Of a DNA stretch of 64,000 nt, positions 43,661 through 54,716 are shown one piece after another. Both the position numbers and the translations under genes were made by a program. The DNA comes from Luzula sylvatica (taxonomy: Eukaryota; Streptophyta; Magnoliopsida; Poales; Juncaceae), in assembly GCA_946800325.1 (NCBI GenBank), contig OX326960.1:58550855-58614854 (forward strand). The letters run 5' to 3'. Below the pieces are notes generated by a model, which saw only the letters and a program-made list of their open reading frames with translations, was not told the DNA's origin and did not search any database. How positions within the stretch are numbered: position 1 is the stretch's first letter; each line of letters begins with the position of its first letter.

Positions 43661-45267
43661 TCACTTCAAGTAATCACAAACCGTGAGATTTTTTTATTGT
43701 TTAGAGTTTATTTTGTTAGAATTTGAGCTAATAAACCCTATTGACATGCCAATTTGAATGTGATATATATTTTTTGTTTTGAGCTTTGTCCTTTTGAACC
43801 TATTTTCTATGTTTCACCATATAAAGAATTGTTATTTTCATCATACAGATAAGGCGTCTTAAAGGAAAGAGATCAATTTACTGATTTTGTGCGACTGGTA
43901 CGAACACTGATTATTAATCGAGTCTTATTATGACAATACTTTTCTGATTTCGTGTTGAATGGTGCTAGAGTCGAATGATATGTAGTTTGATTGATGCTTA
44001 TGTAAACAAATTAGGTCATTTTTATCTTAATTGCAGCTAATTGGGTCTAATAGATGCTTATTCTATTTTTGCGTAATTATATCATTACGCTTGTTTTCGT
44101 TGATTTAGTGTTTATCTGAGTCTAATTTGAATTTTAGGGTCGTAGATTTGAGTCTGATTTGGGTTCATTACGCTTCTTTTCTTTAGGAATGGGTGGATAG
44201 CAGCACAATGGAACGAGCCGCATTGAGGCATCGTCGACTACTCAAGCTGGTTTAAGCCTTGCATTTTTTGTATCCTTGGCATGAAAGAAGGTGGCTCTAA
44301 TTTACTGGTTTGTTGACTGGTACGATAATCTAATGGAACCAGTTGACTGTAATTAGATTCGCGATTGGTTTACCATATGGTTTAAGGTTTTGGGCTTGTT
44401 TGTATGCTTAGACAATTTCGAATTTAGACTAGGATAAGAAGTAAATACCATTTGTTCGTATTTCTTTTCGATTGTGTTGACCTTAATGTAATTTTAATGG
44501 TAGTATGAATTTTATTGTAATTTTTGAACAATCGAATTTATTGTAAGTATGGTTAGTTTGTGCATTTGTTTTTGCAATTATTTAGTTAATACTAATGATA
44601 TCATATTTTGTACAATCCAAGCTATTTTTCTTTTCGTTTTACCTATCTCGGTAAACGGCAATGTTATGTTTATCTTCGCATACAACATTTTGTTCACAAA
44701 TAATTCAATCCAATCACACAGTTCATGTTGATTACAATACAATTATATAATAATAAAAATCCATAACTCCTAAAACAATTGAAATACATTTTCAATTTAT
44801 TTCTTGCCAGATTATTTCAACAAAATTTTAATCGAAACCTAATTTTTTCCTAACTCGTCCTAATTGAAACAATTGAAAAGTCTAAAAAAATAAATGTTAC
44901 AAGGATATATTTACAAGTATAAAAAATTGCAAGTGTATATTTACAAATACCCCGTGAACATGAAACATATATTATAAGAGATCGCCGAAATGATGCATAG
45001 ATTGGCATGTTTTCAGAAGAACTCGAAAAAGAGAGGAGGAATATAGGTGGTTTCAGAAAGTGCCCATAACTTTGAACCAATTTTGATACGAAATTGTTTG
45101 ATTGTGCCTCATTTTAAATCAATTTTGGTCAATTAACCCTCGATACTTGATTTATCCATGCGAGTTCAATTCAGTTCATAATAAGGTCGCATAAAAATTG
45201 TAAAGAAACTGTGTCCTGCCCCCTCGTACCAGTTGCCGTTGTACAGTGAGGTTAAAAAACTACATAT
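43661..45267. other. Internal sequence of the long-TIR element, no gene
   Basis: No protein-coding region is recognised. GACTGGTACGA words recur at about 43895 and 44315, but their context does not suggest a gene. Confidence 0.45.
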
Positions 45268-45722
45268 ACCCTCTTCTGCCTCTCCATTATTACGCATCCA
45301 CTTCTCTCTCTCTTCTCTGACTGTGTGTGTTCATACTTTTCATCGTCACTGGTTTATGTTGGTATATTCTATTTCTTCCCGGTCATCTGTCCCCAACTCT
45401 CGTAGAGATCGCCTCTTCCAAGCTATTGGAAACGTAAAAGGGAAAACGAAAAAGCAACAACAAGAGCTTGCTTGAGGTCCAGTAATCCAGAAGTTCGATC
45501 GCAAACTTTGGGCTCATTTTCATCGCCTTCTTTGTACTGTTCTCTCTCTCTAAATTTGAATTGGTTGAACTGGTGTGACATTTTAATATTTTAATAAAAA
45601 GAACAGATCTCGCGGGTTCAAATCTTAGGGCGGGAAAAGAGTATTAAGGCCTTCACGAAAGGCTAAGCTCTTCAACGCCCTAGGGTTTTTGAGCTCAATC
45701 CACTAACTATTGGAAAAGGAAA

Positions 45723-47285
45723 ATGGAGAAATCGTACAAAGAAGCACTAAATTCGATGGAAATTGAGTATGGCAAAGGGGGAAATTGGAGCACAGTTAAC
45801 AGAGAGAAGAAGCATAGCAAGAATGATTTCAAGAAAATAAAGAAATGCTTTAGATGCTATGCATCGGATCATCTCAAGGCGGATTGCAGAGAACCGATCC
45901 GTTGTGCTAATTGTATGGATAATGGCCACATGGCAAAAAATTGCAAGAAAGGAAACAAAACAACGAATTACAAGAATCATTATTACAGGCCGTACGAATA
46001 CAAGGTTTTTCTTGAACAAAACTCCTTAATTGGTTCAAATTACAATTCAAATGTGCTCAAGCAAAAAGAAGTGATTATAACTTTGAAGAATTTGCCTGCA
46101 ATAATGGAAAACAAGAAGGCCATTAGTGAACTAGTTCGAAGCTTTGGCATTGTAAAGAATGTAAGGAGGATAAGCAAAGGAAATGTTACAATGGTAATGG
46201 ATATTGATAGTACTGAAGAGGTGCCTTTGTACCTGAAATTGAGTGATGGCAAAAGAGAGATAATGGTACAAGTCTTCCTTTCGGTACCTGCAAAGAAAGA
46301 AGAATGGAACAATAAACAATGGATAAGGAAAAAAGAAATCATGGTTCCAATAAAAGCCATACTTGAAGAGGAGAGAGAAGTATCGACGGTGAAAGAAAAA
46401 AAGGAGGAAAACCTAAGGAAAGAAATTAGGGCTGAACTGCTGAGGATGGAGAAAGAAGGATTAATTGTAGTGACCAATCTATCTGCAAAAAAAGCATCTC
46501 AAATGGAACCTCAACAAAATTCTCAGAAAATGGAAAATAAAATTAAGGAAAATACCCTCAATGTGGAAATAAGCAAGAAACCCTCACTGGAGACAAGCAG
46601 TGATAATAAGGGAGGAAATTTTTTGTTAAGGGAACCAATAGTAGTTGATTGGGGGAAGATGGCTTACCTAGAAGAGAGGAATGGTGACCATGCTGAAATT
46701 AGTAGTGACGAGGAAGAGCAATATAATAAACAAAAATTTTGTAATGAAATAATTGCTTATCTTGAGGAAGACTCTGAAAATGGAGAAAAGGGAGGTAATG
46801 GAGATGATGAAGATTACGAGAGATCAGAGGAAAGTAGCATAAGGGATCCACTGCAAGATTTAAGAGAGCATAAAAATGGAGGAGATATATGCCTATTGGA
46901 TCAAGGTGATGAAAGTAAAGAATTTAGAGAAGAAGATTGGGGACTTACAACGAGTAAATTGAGGAGCAAGAATGTAGATGAGAGTAAACCTCTGGATATG
47001 GTCCCAGTAAAGCTGCCTCGGAGAAGTATCAGGTTGAGAGAGAAGCAACCTGATGATTACATCTCAGCTGAAAGCAAGGCAAGAGCTGTGCAATTTAAGG
47101 AAGAGGTGCCTGTGATAAAAAAGAAGCCCAAAAATTACAGTGAAATTGGAGGGGGTAATTGCAATAAAAAAGAAGAAAATAAATACTTAGATATAGAGGA
47201 TGTTTGCAAAATCCTCCAGTCCATTGGCATTGCGATGAATAAGGAATCTCAAGAGAATCTTTTGGGATTGATATCTTCTACCTGA
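45723..47285 (+). CDS. LINE ORF1 protein with two CCHC zinc knuckles (520 aa)
   Basis: Nucleic-acid-binding protein that packages LINE RNA. Two knuckles near the N-terminus, CX2CX4HX4C at residues 42-55 and 61-74, are followed by an RRM-like segment at about 115-190 (ITLKNLPAIM, VRSFGIVKNVRR) and a long acidic and basic tail. The frame is intact from ATG 45723 to TGA 47285. ORF2 starts 42 bp downstream, the usual arrangement in plant L1 elements. Confidence 0.88.
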   Translation: MEKSYKEALNSMEIEYGKGGNWSTVNREKKHSKNDFKKIKKCFRCYASDHLKADCREPIRCANCMDNGHMAKNCKKGNKTTNYKNHYYRPYEYKVFLEQNSLIGSNYNSNVLKQKEVIITLKNLPAIMENKKAISELVRSFGIVKNVRRISKGNVTMVMDIDSTEEVPLYLKLSDGKREIMVQVFLSVPAKKEEWNNKQWIRKKEIMVPIKAILEEEREVSTVKEKKEENLRKEIRAELLRMEKEGLIVVTNLSAKKASQMEPQQNSQKMENKIKENTLNVEISKKPSLETSSDNKGGNFLLREPIVVDWGKMAYLEERNGDHAEISSDEEEQYNKQKFCNEIIAYLEEDSENGEKGGNGDDEDYERSEESSIRDPLQDLREHKNGGDICLLDQGDESKEFREEDWGLTTSKLRSKNVDESKPLDMVPVKLPRRSIRLREKQPDDYISAESKARAVQFKEEVPVIKKKPKNYSEIGGGNCNKKEENKYLDIEDVCKILQSIGIAMNKESQENLLGLISST

Positions 47286-47326
47286 TAAGAAGAGTTTAAT
47301 GAAGAGAGTTAATAATCAATATAATA

Positions 47327-50300
47327 ATGAATACAACAAAAAACATAAAAATTCTGAGTTGGAATGTGAGGGGTTTAAATGCAAAAGAAAAAAGAAGAAA
47401 AGTGAGGGATTTAGTCATTGATCAAAAACCTCAAATTGTTGGAATGCAGGAAACAAAATTAAAGGAGGTGTCAAGAGAGATATTTAAGGAATTATGTGGT
47501 AGTATAATGAGTGAATATGCAATAATGGAATCTAAAGGGGCTTCTGGAGGAATTTTAACTACATGGGACAGGAATTTATTTGAATTAGTATCTAAAGTGG
47601 TAGATACCAATTACAATTTATCAGTGGTGTTAAGATGTAAATGGGATGATTCAAGAATTCTGGTGACAAATGTGTATGGTCCTCAGAAATTTGAGGACAA
47701 AAAGAAATTTTTAATGGAATTAGGGGGAGTAAGATTGAATAGAGAAGATCTTCCTTGGATTGTATTTGGGGATTTTAACATGGTTCTGTCAAAGGAGGAA
47801 AAAAAGAACAAGTTACAGAAGGACTGGAGAGACTTAACCATTTTTAGAGAGTTTGTGAACTTGTTCGAGTTGATTGATGTGAATCTAAAGGGGAGATCTT
47901 ATACGTGGGCAAATTCAGGAGCAAGAGCTAGATTGGACAATTTCTGCACTCAAATAAATGGGGGAAAACATTCCCAAATATATCTCAGAATGCACATTTT
48001 AGTGATCTGTCAGATCATAGTCCTATCATGCTCGTTATGTCTACTTCTTTTCCTAAATTCAATGGTTTCAGATTTGAAAATCATTGGTTGAAAGATTTGA
48101 AGGTTATGAAGATGATTGAAGAATACTTAAAAAAAGGACAAGCTCATACAATTCATGAATTCTATTATAAATTAAAGGATTTGGGGAAGGAATTGAGGAT
48201 AATAGATAAGATAAACAGAAGAAGGGACAAAGAGATTAGAATGAAATGTGAGAATATCCTCAAGGTTCTGGAGGAAAAAGAAGATATAAGAGATCTATCT
48301 GATCTAGAGCTATGGACTAGAAAGAAAGTGAAGGAAAAATTGATGGAATCTAAGGAGAAGGAGGAAATTATATGGAAACAAAGATCCAAAATAAGATGGC
48401 TAAATGAAGGAGATAAAAATACAAAGTATTTTCAGAGATATGCTTCTATAAGGAAAGCTAAATCCATAATTGCCACTCTGATAGATCAAAGAGGAGAGCA
48501 CAAGGATCACAAGACAAAAGCAGAAATCCTATTTGGATTTTTTAAAAATCTGATGGGTAAAGAAGGAGAGAAAAAGAATATAAAGGAAGTAATTGATCTA
48601 CGGAAGATCTTTGAAAAGGATAAAAATGATTTGTCTGAGTCAAATAAAGAAATTAAAATGGAGGAAATAGAAGATGTAGTGAATAAATGGAAAGCCAACA
48701 AGGCACCAGGCCCAGATGGATTTACTGGTGAATTTTATAAAGCTTTCTTTCCAATGGTTAAGGATGAATTATTGTTGATTTTCAACAGTGAGAAAATACT
48801 GGAAGGATTGGGGGAGTTTGAGGCATCTTATTTGGCTTTAATTCCAAAAAAAGATGGAGCCAATGAGCCTAGGGATTTTAGACCCATATCTCTGATAAGC
48901 AGTGTACAAAAAATCTATTCAAAAATCCTCGCTAATAGATTGAAATTGAGAATGGATGAACTAATTCAAGCAAATCAATCAGGATTTATGGAAGGAAGAG
49001 AATTAAGTGATTGTTTTATTTATGCAAGGGAAGTTTTGCATAAAGCCCATGTTACCAAATCACCATTGCTGGTTTTTAAGGCTGATATAAGAAAAGCTTT
49101 TGACTTAGTTTCCTGGAATTTTTTGATAGAAGTCCTAAAAGCTAGGGGTTTTGGTGACTACTGGATAGAGAGGATAAGAAAGTGTGTGCTTAAAGGTAAT
49201 ACAAAAATCCTGTTGAATGGTGTGCCCGGAAAATCTATACACTTGAATAGAGGAGTGAGACAAGGTGACCCATTGTCTCCTCACTTTATTCTAGTGATTG
49301 ACACACTTGCAAGAATTATTGAGTGTTTGAGCAAAGAAGGAGTTCTGGTGAAACCAATTGAGAGGATCTTTATGTCATTGCATTATGCAGATGATTCACT
49401 TTACTTAATTAAACCAGAATTGGAACAAGTAAGAAGACTAAAAGGTGTGTTAAATTTGTTTGGAGCAATCTCGGGATTAGAAATCAACTATGATAAGTCT
49501 GAAATTGCTCTGGTGGGAGAAACTAAGGCTAATATCATGGAGATTTCAGAAGAATTAGGTTGCCCTATTGGTGCATTGCCCTTTAACTATTTAGGGTTAC
49601 CATTGCATTATAAGAAACCTAACAAGGAATTTTACAAAACCCTAATTGAGAAACTAAAGAAAAAATTGAGTAATTGGAAAGGGGCTTTGTTAACAATTGG
49701 AGGAAGATTAACCTTGATCAACTCTCTGTATTGTCAACAATCCCTGTGTTCTATATGTCAGTGTTTAAAATTCCTAAATGGGTCATTGAGGAATTGGATA
49801 AAGTCAGGAAGAATTTCTTATGGAAGGAGTTTAAGGAGAAAGGGTATCATTTAATAAGATGGGAGAGAGTAATTAGACCTAAGAACAAGGGTGGATTAGG
49901 AATAATTGATTTGAGAAACTTCAATAAAGCTCTTGTGATGAAATGGGTTTGGAAATTTCTCCAAAGTAAGAATAAGAAAACATTAAATTGGGGGGATTTA
50001 ATGAGTAATCTGAGTGAGGAAAATTTAGAGATTGAAAATAAAAAAGATTCATACTTTTGGAAAAGTGTGAGAAGATTAACGGAGGACTTCTATGCAAATG
50101 TCACATTTGAAGTAAAAAGAGGTGATACCATTAATTTTTGGCATAGTCAGTGGAGTAAGAAAGGTATACTTGCTTCATCATGTGCTTGTTTGAGAAGTTA
50201 TGCTGAGAGATTAGATGGATCACTAAGAGATATTATAATGGAAGAAGGAAGAATTGAAAAAAGCCTGAAATTGAGATTGGACTTGTCTTCAAAAGCCACA

Positions 50301-51008
50301 AAACAATTAAAAGAATTGGCAGAGGTATTGGCAGCAGTTAATTTGAAGGAGGACGAAAAAGATGAATTTTCATGGATTGGAGATTCTAAAGGAAAGTTCA
50401 CAATTAAAAGTTGCTATAAATATCTAATTGAAAAAGATAGAGAAACTTACGATGAGAAACTGGCATATACATGGAAATTAAAAATACCTTTAAAGCTTCA
50501 AATTTTTCTATGGCTAAGCATGCAAAATGCAATATTAACTATGGATAATTTGAAAAAGAGAGGATGGTACCTGACAAATAGATGCGTCATGTGTGAGGTC
50601 GAAGAAGAATCAGCTGCGCATCTGTTGAAACGAGGTTGCTCGAAGGTTGGTGAAGTATGGAGGAAACTGCTGGAGAAGAAGCCGATCCGAAGACAGCTCC
50701 CAGATGGAGGAGGTGATGCTTGGTCGATTTGCTTCGAGGAGAAAGCAGGAAGTGAAGATAAGAGAGAAGCTGCTCTCTTTTTGCACGCTATTTGGAGAGA
50801 TCGTTGCAGGAGATCCTTCGATGGGGGTAAGAAAAGGATCCAACAACTGGCAGACGAGATCGGGGAGGAGATCGATCTCCATCAGAGAGCTTTGGACTGG
50901 AACGAGAGAGGGCGAAGACACAAGTTGGGGGAGAATGGAGGCGCTGTGAAAGAGGGGCAAGTACGAGATGATAGAAGAGGAAAAGTGAGCAGTAGAGAAG
51001 GAGCCTAA
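47327..51008 (+). pseudogene. LINE ORF2: endonuclease and reverse transcriptase, two frameshifts
   Basis: The APE-type endonuclease occupies 47327 to about 48050 (SWNVRGLN, MQETK, VTNVYGP, GDFNMV, and SDHSP, which reads in the next frame). The reverse transcriptase is at about 48690-49640 (KAPGPDGF, FRPISL, KADIRKAFD, RQGDPLSP, active site YADD, YLGLPL). A zinc-binding RVT tail follows (LKIPLKLQIFLWL, CVMCEVEEESAAHLL). One frameshift lies near 47945 and a second near 49725. Each moves the reading to another frame while similarity continues, so single-base indels are likely. The catalytic residues themselves are present. As it stands it cannot make a full ORF2 protein. Confidence 0.9.
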
Positions 51009-51602
51009 AAGAAGGCTATGGGCTGAGAAAGTAGAAGTGGGAGAACGTGGGTAATGGGCTGAATTAAATTTCTCTTCAAGTTCTCAAATAGACTTTATAC
51101 AGGTTTTTATGTATATTTTTGTAATGGAATTGATATAGAGAAAAGAGTAAGTATAGGGATAAAATTGTAAAAATATAATATTGATATACACGTAACAGTT
51201 TGGAAGTGGGACAATAAAGCCCACTCCATTCTTTTTCTTCAAAAAAAAAAACTACATATCACGCGAGAGGAAGGAGATGACTTGGAGACTCGGTGTTTCT
51301 TTTCAATCTTCAGAGCCATGTGAAGCGAGAAGAGATCTGGCCAGACAAAGAGATGACATGGAGATCTTGCCAGCCGGAAGAGATGGCTTGGAGATCTGGT
51401 CTGGCGAGGAGAGAGGGAGAGAGGGGAAGTTTAGGGTTGGGGCACCGATCTACTACTTTGGGCTGCTTTGGGCAGTGTTTTTGCAGAAACAAATCTCATC
51501 CGCTCAACAAAATAAGATCAAGGGTGTAGATTTGGACTCAAAATAAGGACTCGAAATAAGATCTCGACGGAACCGGCCCCTATATATATATATATATATA
51601 TA

Positions 51603-51944
51603 TCCAAAATACACACTACTAAATATGTGTCCGATTATTTAACATTATTGGTGTGTGAAAAGAATCGGGGCACTGCGTCCCGCGCAACGGAATAAGGGAC
51701 ACATCGCCTTTTCCTAATCCCGAGATCCTGTCGTCGATTCGAAGTATGAATATGATAGAATATGAAGGGAATTATCCCGTCCCCAGGTGCGCGCAGCGGA
51801 TACGAAGGCCCGGTCCGGTTCCCAAATTTCGAGATCACGCTTCGATATCGAGGGTACGATGCAAAATATGATAGACGATTACTAGCGTGAAATTGATCAC
51901 ACACGACGGGTTGATTGCTCGCATCCTTCTCTTCTTCGGTGTCA
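51603..51944. repeat. Fragments of Copia LTRs left of family B
   Basis: 51755-51944 matches the outer part of the Copia LTR (GCGCGCAGCGGATACGAAGG, CGATGCAAAATATGATAG) and is cut off at GGTTGA, where it joins family B gag sequence. 51660-51755 looks like a second, more diverged copy of the same LTR region. Confidence 0.65.
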
Positions 51945-52587
51945 CGGGTTGAAATTGACTTACCAATTCTTCAGGCGTGAGGTCTTGTGAAGCTACCGCT
52001 GTACCTAAAGCTACACGTAAAGATTCCCAACTACGGGGCATAGATTGAAGCAATCTAGCAATAATTCTATCATCAGTAAGAGGTGCATTTTGGGTGGCAT
52101 ATCGGGTTTTTAGTACATTGATTTTTGCCCAGATTTTATCAACGGACTCTCCCTCAATCATTCGAAGATTGTTGAATTCTTGTTCAAGTCCGATGATATT
52201 AGTTCTTCTCATTTGAGATGTACCCTCGTATCTCTCATTGAGCATACGCCACATTTCATATGAGTTTTCACAATGATCAACAAGCGATCCGATAGAACTA
52301 ATTACGTTGTTCAGTATTAAGTTTTGAGCGTAAATGTCATTAGTTCTATCTTCCCTAGTTTGATCAGGGTAGGTTACATTTCCGTCCGTGTCAACCTCTT
52401 GGGCCAAGACAAAGCCTCGTAACACTACCTTGTCAAGTCCTTGGAGAGCGAATGTATTTAGCATGCATTTCTTCAAAGAACTCCAATTGGTTCCATCTAA
52501 TTCACGTGAGTTTGATATATTTGATTTGGGTACGGTATTTATCGGATTTATCGATGAGTTTTGTACAATAGGATTAATTTCGGCCAT
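51945..52587 (-). pseudogene. gag: Truncated second copy of family B gag (N-terminal 210 codons)
   Basis: It matches 58646-59288 base for base wherever I compared them: ATG at 52587, the same UBN2-type gag core and the same LTPEELVSQF end. It then runs into Copia LTR sequence, so the frame continues as about 40 unrelated codons. It is preceded by its own primer site and the LTR at 52655. Confidence 0.9.
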
Positions 52588-52654
52588 TTGATCGTTAAGT
52601 ACAAGTTATCCCTACTACTCAAAGAGATGGTTAGTACCTTGCTCTGATACCAAT

Positions 52655-54060
52655 TGTTGGTTAATTCTAACCTAGAGGGGGGTAAATTTGGCAATCTAAC
52701 TTACACTTAGTTTAGATTTAAACCTAATTTACGGTGCGGAATAAATAATAATTTAGATGATAAAGATGATACCGTACAAACACTTTGACACAAGATGTTT
52801 GTTTACGAAGTTCGGTAGGTGGTTGCTTTGTAGCTTTAACTCACCCTTTACTCGCTTAATTGACCGACTCAATTATTTGCGAGTACCTACGTCTCCGGGA
52901 ATGCCTTGTGCCTCTTTTAGGCTTTCGATTGACTTCCAACTCAACTCGATTACAAGGATTTGCCTAGATCGATTTACACGCTTCTATCGATCTATAGCTT
53001 AGGCTCTTTACAATTTGTTGCACTAGCCTATTACACTTTTTCACTAATCGAGCTACAACGTGATCGGTCACGTGAGTGGGATACGATTAGTGGAGAATAT
53101 CGAAAGTAGATCAACGATCTAAAGAGGTTTCTCAAGCTATCAATGGATATAGAAAATCACAGCTTAGGGTTTCTCTCTTTTTAGGTTTGAAAGTTTGAAA
53201 TTGAGGAAGTGAGAGAGAGAGACCCATGAAGGATTCTATTTATACTCTCTATAGAAATCCTTCAGAAAACTTGTAGTGCGTTCGAACGCATACAGTCCGT
53301 TCAGAACGCACTTGAAGTTTGCACTAGCCGTTTCAAAATAACGTGCAAGTACATCTTGGGTCCGTTCGAACGGACAATGTCCGTTCGTAACGGACTCAAT
53401 TATACATAGCATTTTGCGTTCACAGGAACAAGAGTCCGTTCAACGCACTGAAAAGTGGGTGAACGGATTCCAGGTTGTCCGTTCGAACGCACATGTGTGT
53501 TCGTTCGAACGCATACATCCCTGTGACATTTTCCGTTCACAGGAAGGATTGTCCGTTCAACGCACTCAGAAGGTGGGTGAATGGATTCTAATTATCCGTT
53601 CGAACGGACATGATTGTTCGTTCGAACGCACACATCCCTGTGACACGTTTGGTTCTAATCAAGCTTTAAAGTTTTGATATTTAGCAAGTCCGTTCTGAAC
53701 GGACTTTGAGTTCGTTCAGAACGCACTTCCTGCTTGACTGAACTCTTTGTTATTTTGAACATGATTTTACTTGAGTTCTACTAAGTTTGTACCTATGGTT
53801 TATTTGTGGCGTATCCCACTCACGGAAGGCTTCAACATCTTGAGTCTTGATGTATTCCAATGGCCTTCCTTGTGTTCTTCTTTTCTTGTTTATGTTGAGA
53901 CTTCATGTCCTTATTCTTGATGTAATCCAATGAAGTCTTCCTTCACAAGTCCTCCTTCATCTTCGTATCGTACCTATGTTATCCTGCATTTTTCTGGATG
54001 TATACATTAGTACGGACAGTGTTTTGAAATAATCAAACTATAAGGAAACTTGAACCAACA
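52655..54060 (-). repeat. Family B LTR, left copy
   Basis: 1406 bp, TGTTGG to CCAACA. It carries the CGTTCGAACG palindrome array at 53276-53726 and, on the minus strand, TATAAATA at 53244-53237. Exact offset to the right copy is 6701 bp. Confidence 0.93.
53276..53726. promoter_or_regulatory. CCGTTCGAACGG palindrome array in U3 of family B (left LTR)
   Basis: Units include GTCCGTTCGAACGGAC, GTGCGTTCGAACGCAT, GTCCGTTCTGAACGGAC and GTTCGTTCGAACGCAC. Roughly a dozen fall in 450 bp, several with one extra central base. The array lies upstream, in minus-strand sense, of the TATA box at 53237-53244. It corresponds in position and arm sequence to the array of family A but has a CG core. Confidence 0.75.
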
Positions 54061-54716
54061 AACTCCCCCTTTTGATTAATTTCAAAACACTGTCGGTTTG
54101 GAGAGTTTCACCATTTAGTTGAGAACTTTCCGTACGATCGTTTCTCCCCCATTTTGAAAGAGATCAAAAGGGCCAAGGAGACTTCATCAACGGAAGGCTC
54201 CCCCTAAATGCGAGCTCCCCCTCAAAGAATGAATTGATGAATGTATGAGCTCGTAAATATGATCAAATTCTTTAGTTTTGAATGACGACAATCTTTTCAA
54301 ATTTAGCAGTTTAAAACAGTTTTTTTTGTGTGTGTGTGCGTTCCGAACGGAAAAAGTGGTGCGTTCGAACGCACTAGCATCTGGACTGACAAAAATTTCA
54401 CAGAATTTATACTGATGAGTGTATGACACTAAACCAAAATAGGATAATAAAATGAATGCACAAGTTTACTGACATACTACCATAATTATTCGTCAAACAT
54501 AATTATTCAATAGACCTAATTGTTCAATCATACCGACACACATCAAAGTTTTGATAAGTTCTCACATACTCTCATGTATACTCAAGACTTAGACATAACA
54601 TCACACAATATAATACGACACAACACACACCACAACTAATGTTGATCACACTTCATTTGGCTCGGGTTAGGAATTTAAGTCAGACAGTGGGCAGAAGGTG
54701 GAGCTTGCTCCTGAGA
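54061..54716 (-). other. Family B 3' internal region
   Basis: No ORF with recognisable content. It holds several GGGGGAG motifs like family A. One palindrome pair, GTGCGTTCCGAACGG and GTGCGTTCGAACGCAC, is at 54339-54376. Confidence 0.6.

Larger units (their letters stand above)
45268..51244 (+). mobile_element. L1-type LINE, about 6 kb, with target duplication and poly-A tail
   Basis: The direct repeat AAAAAACTACATAT flanks it (45254-45267 and 51245-51258), and the 3' end is an A-run (51240-51250). It encodes ORF1 (45723-47285) and ORF2 (47327-51008). The 5' end at 45268 follows directly from the duplication, and a 455-bp 5' UTR precedes ORF1, so it looks full-length. It is nested in the long-TIR element. 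Confidence 0.9.
43271..51580. mobile_element. Long-TIR DNA element (possibly MULE) inserted in a TA repeat, carrying a nested LINE
   Basis: The left end GGGGCCGGTTCCGTTGAGAT and the reversed right end GGGGCCGGTTCCGTCGAGAT begin inverted repeats that stay alignable for about 150-250 bp (TTATTTCGAGTCC, CACCCTTGATCTTATTTTG, then the CCAGA..AGATCTCCAAGCC words). Both flanks are TA repeat, so the target duplication cannot be read. Subtracting the LINE leaves about 2.3 kb with no transposase. TIR length suggests a Mutator-like non-autonomous element. Confidence 0.72.
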
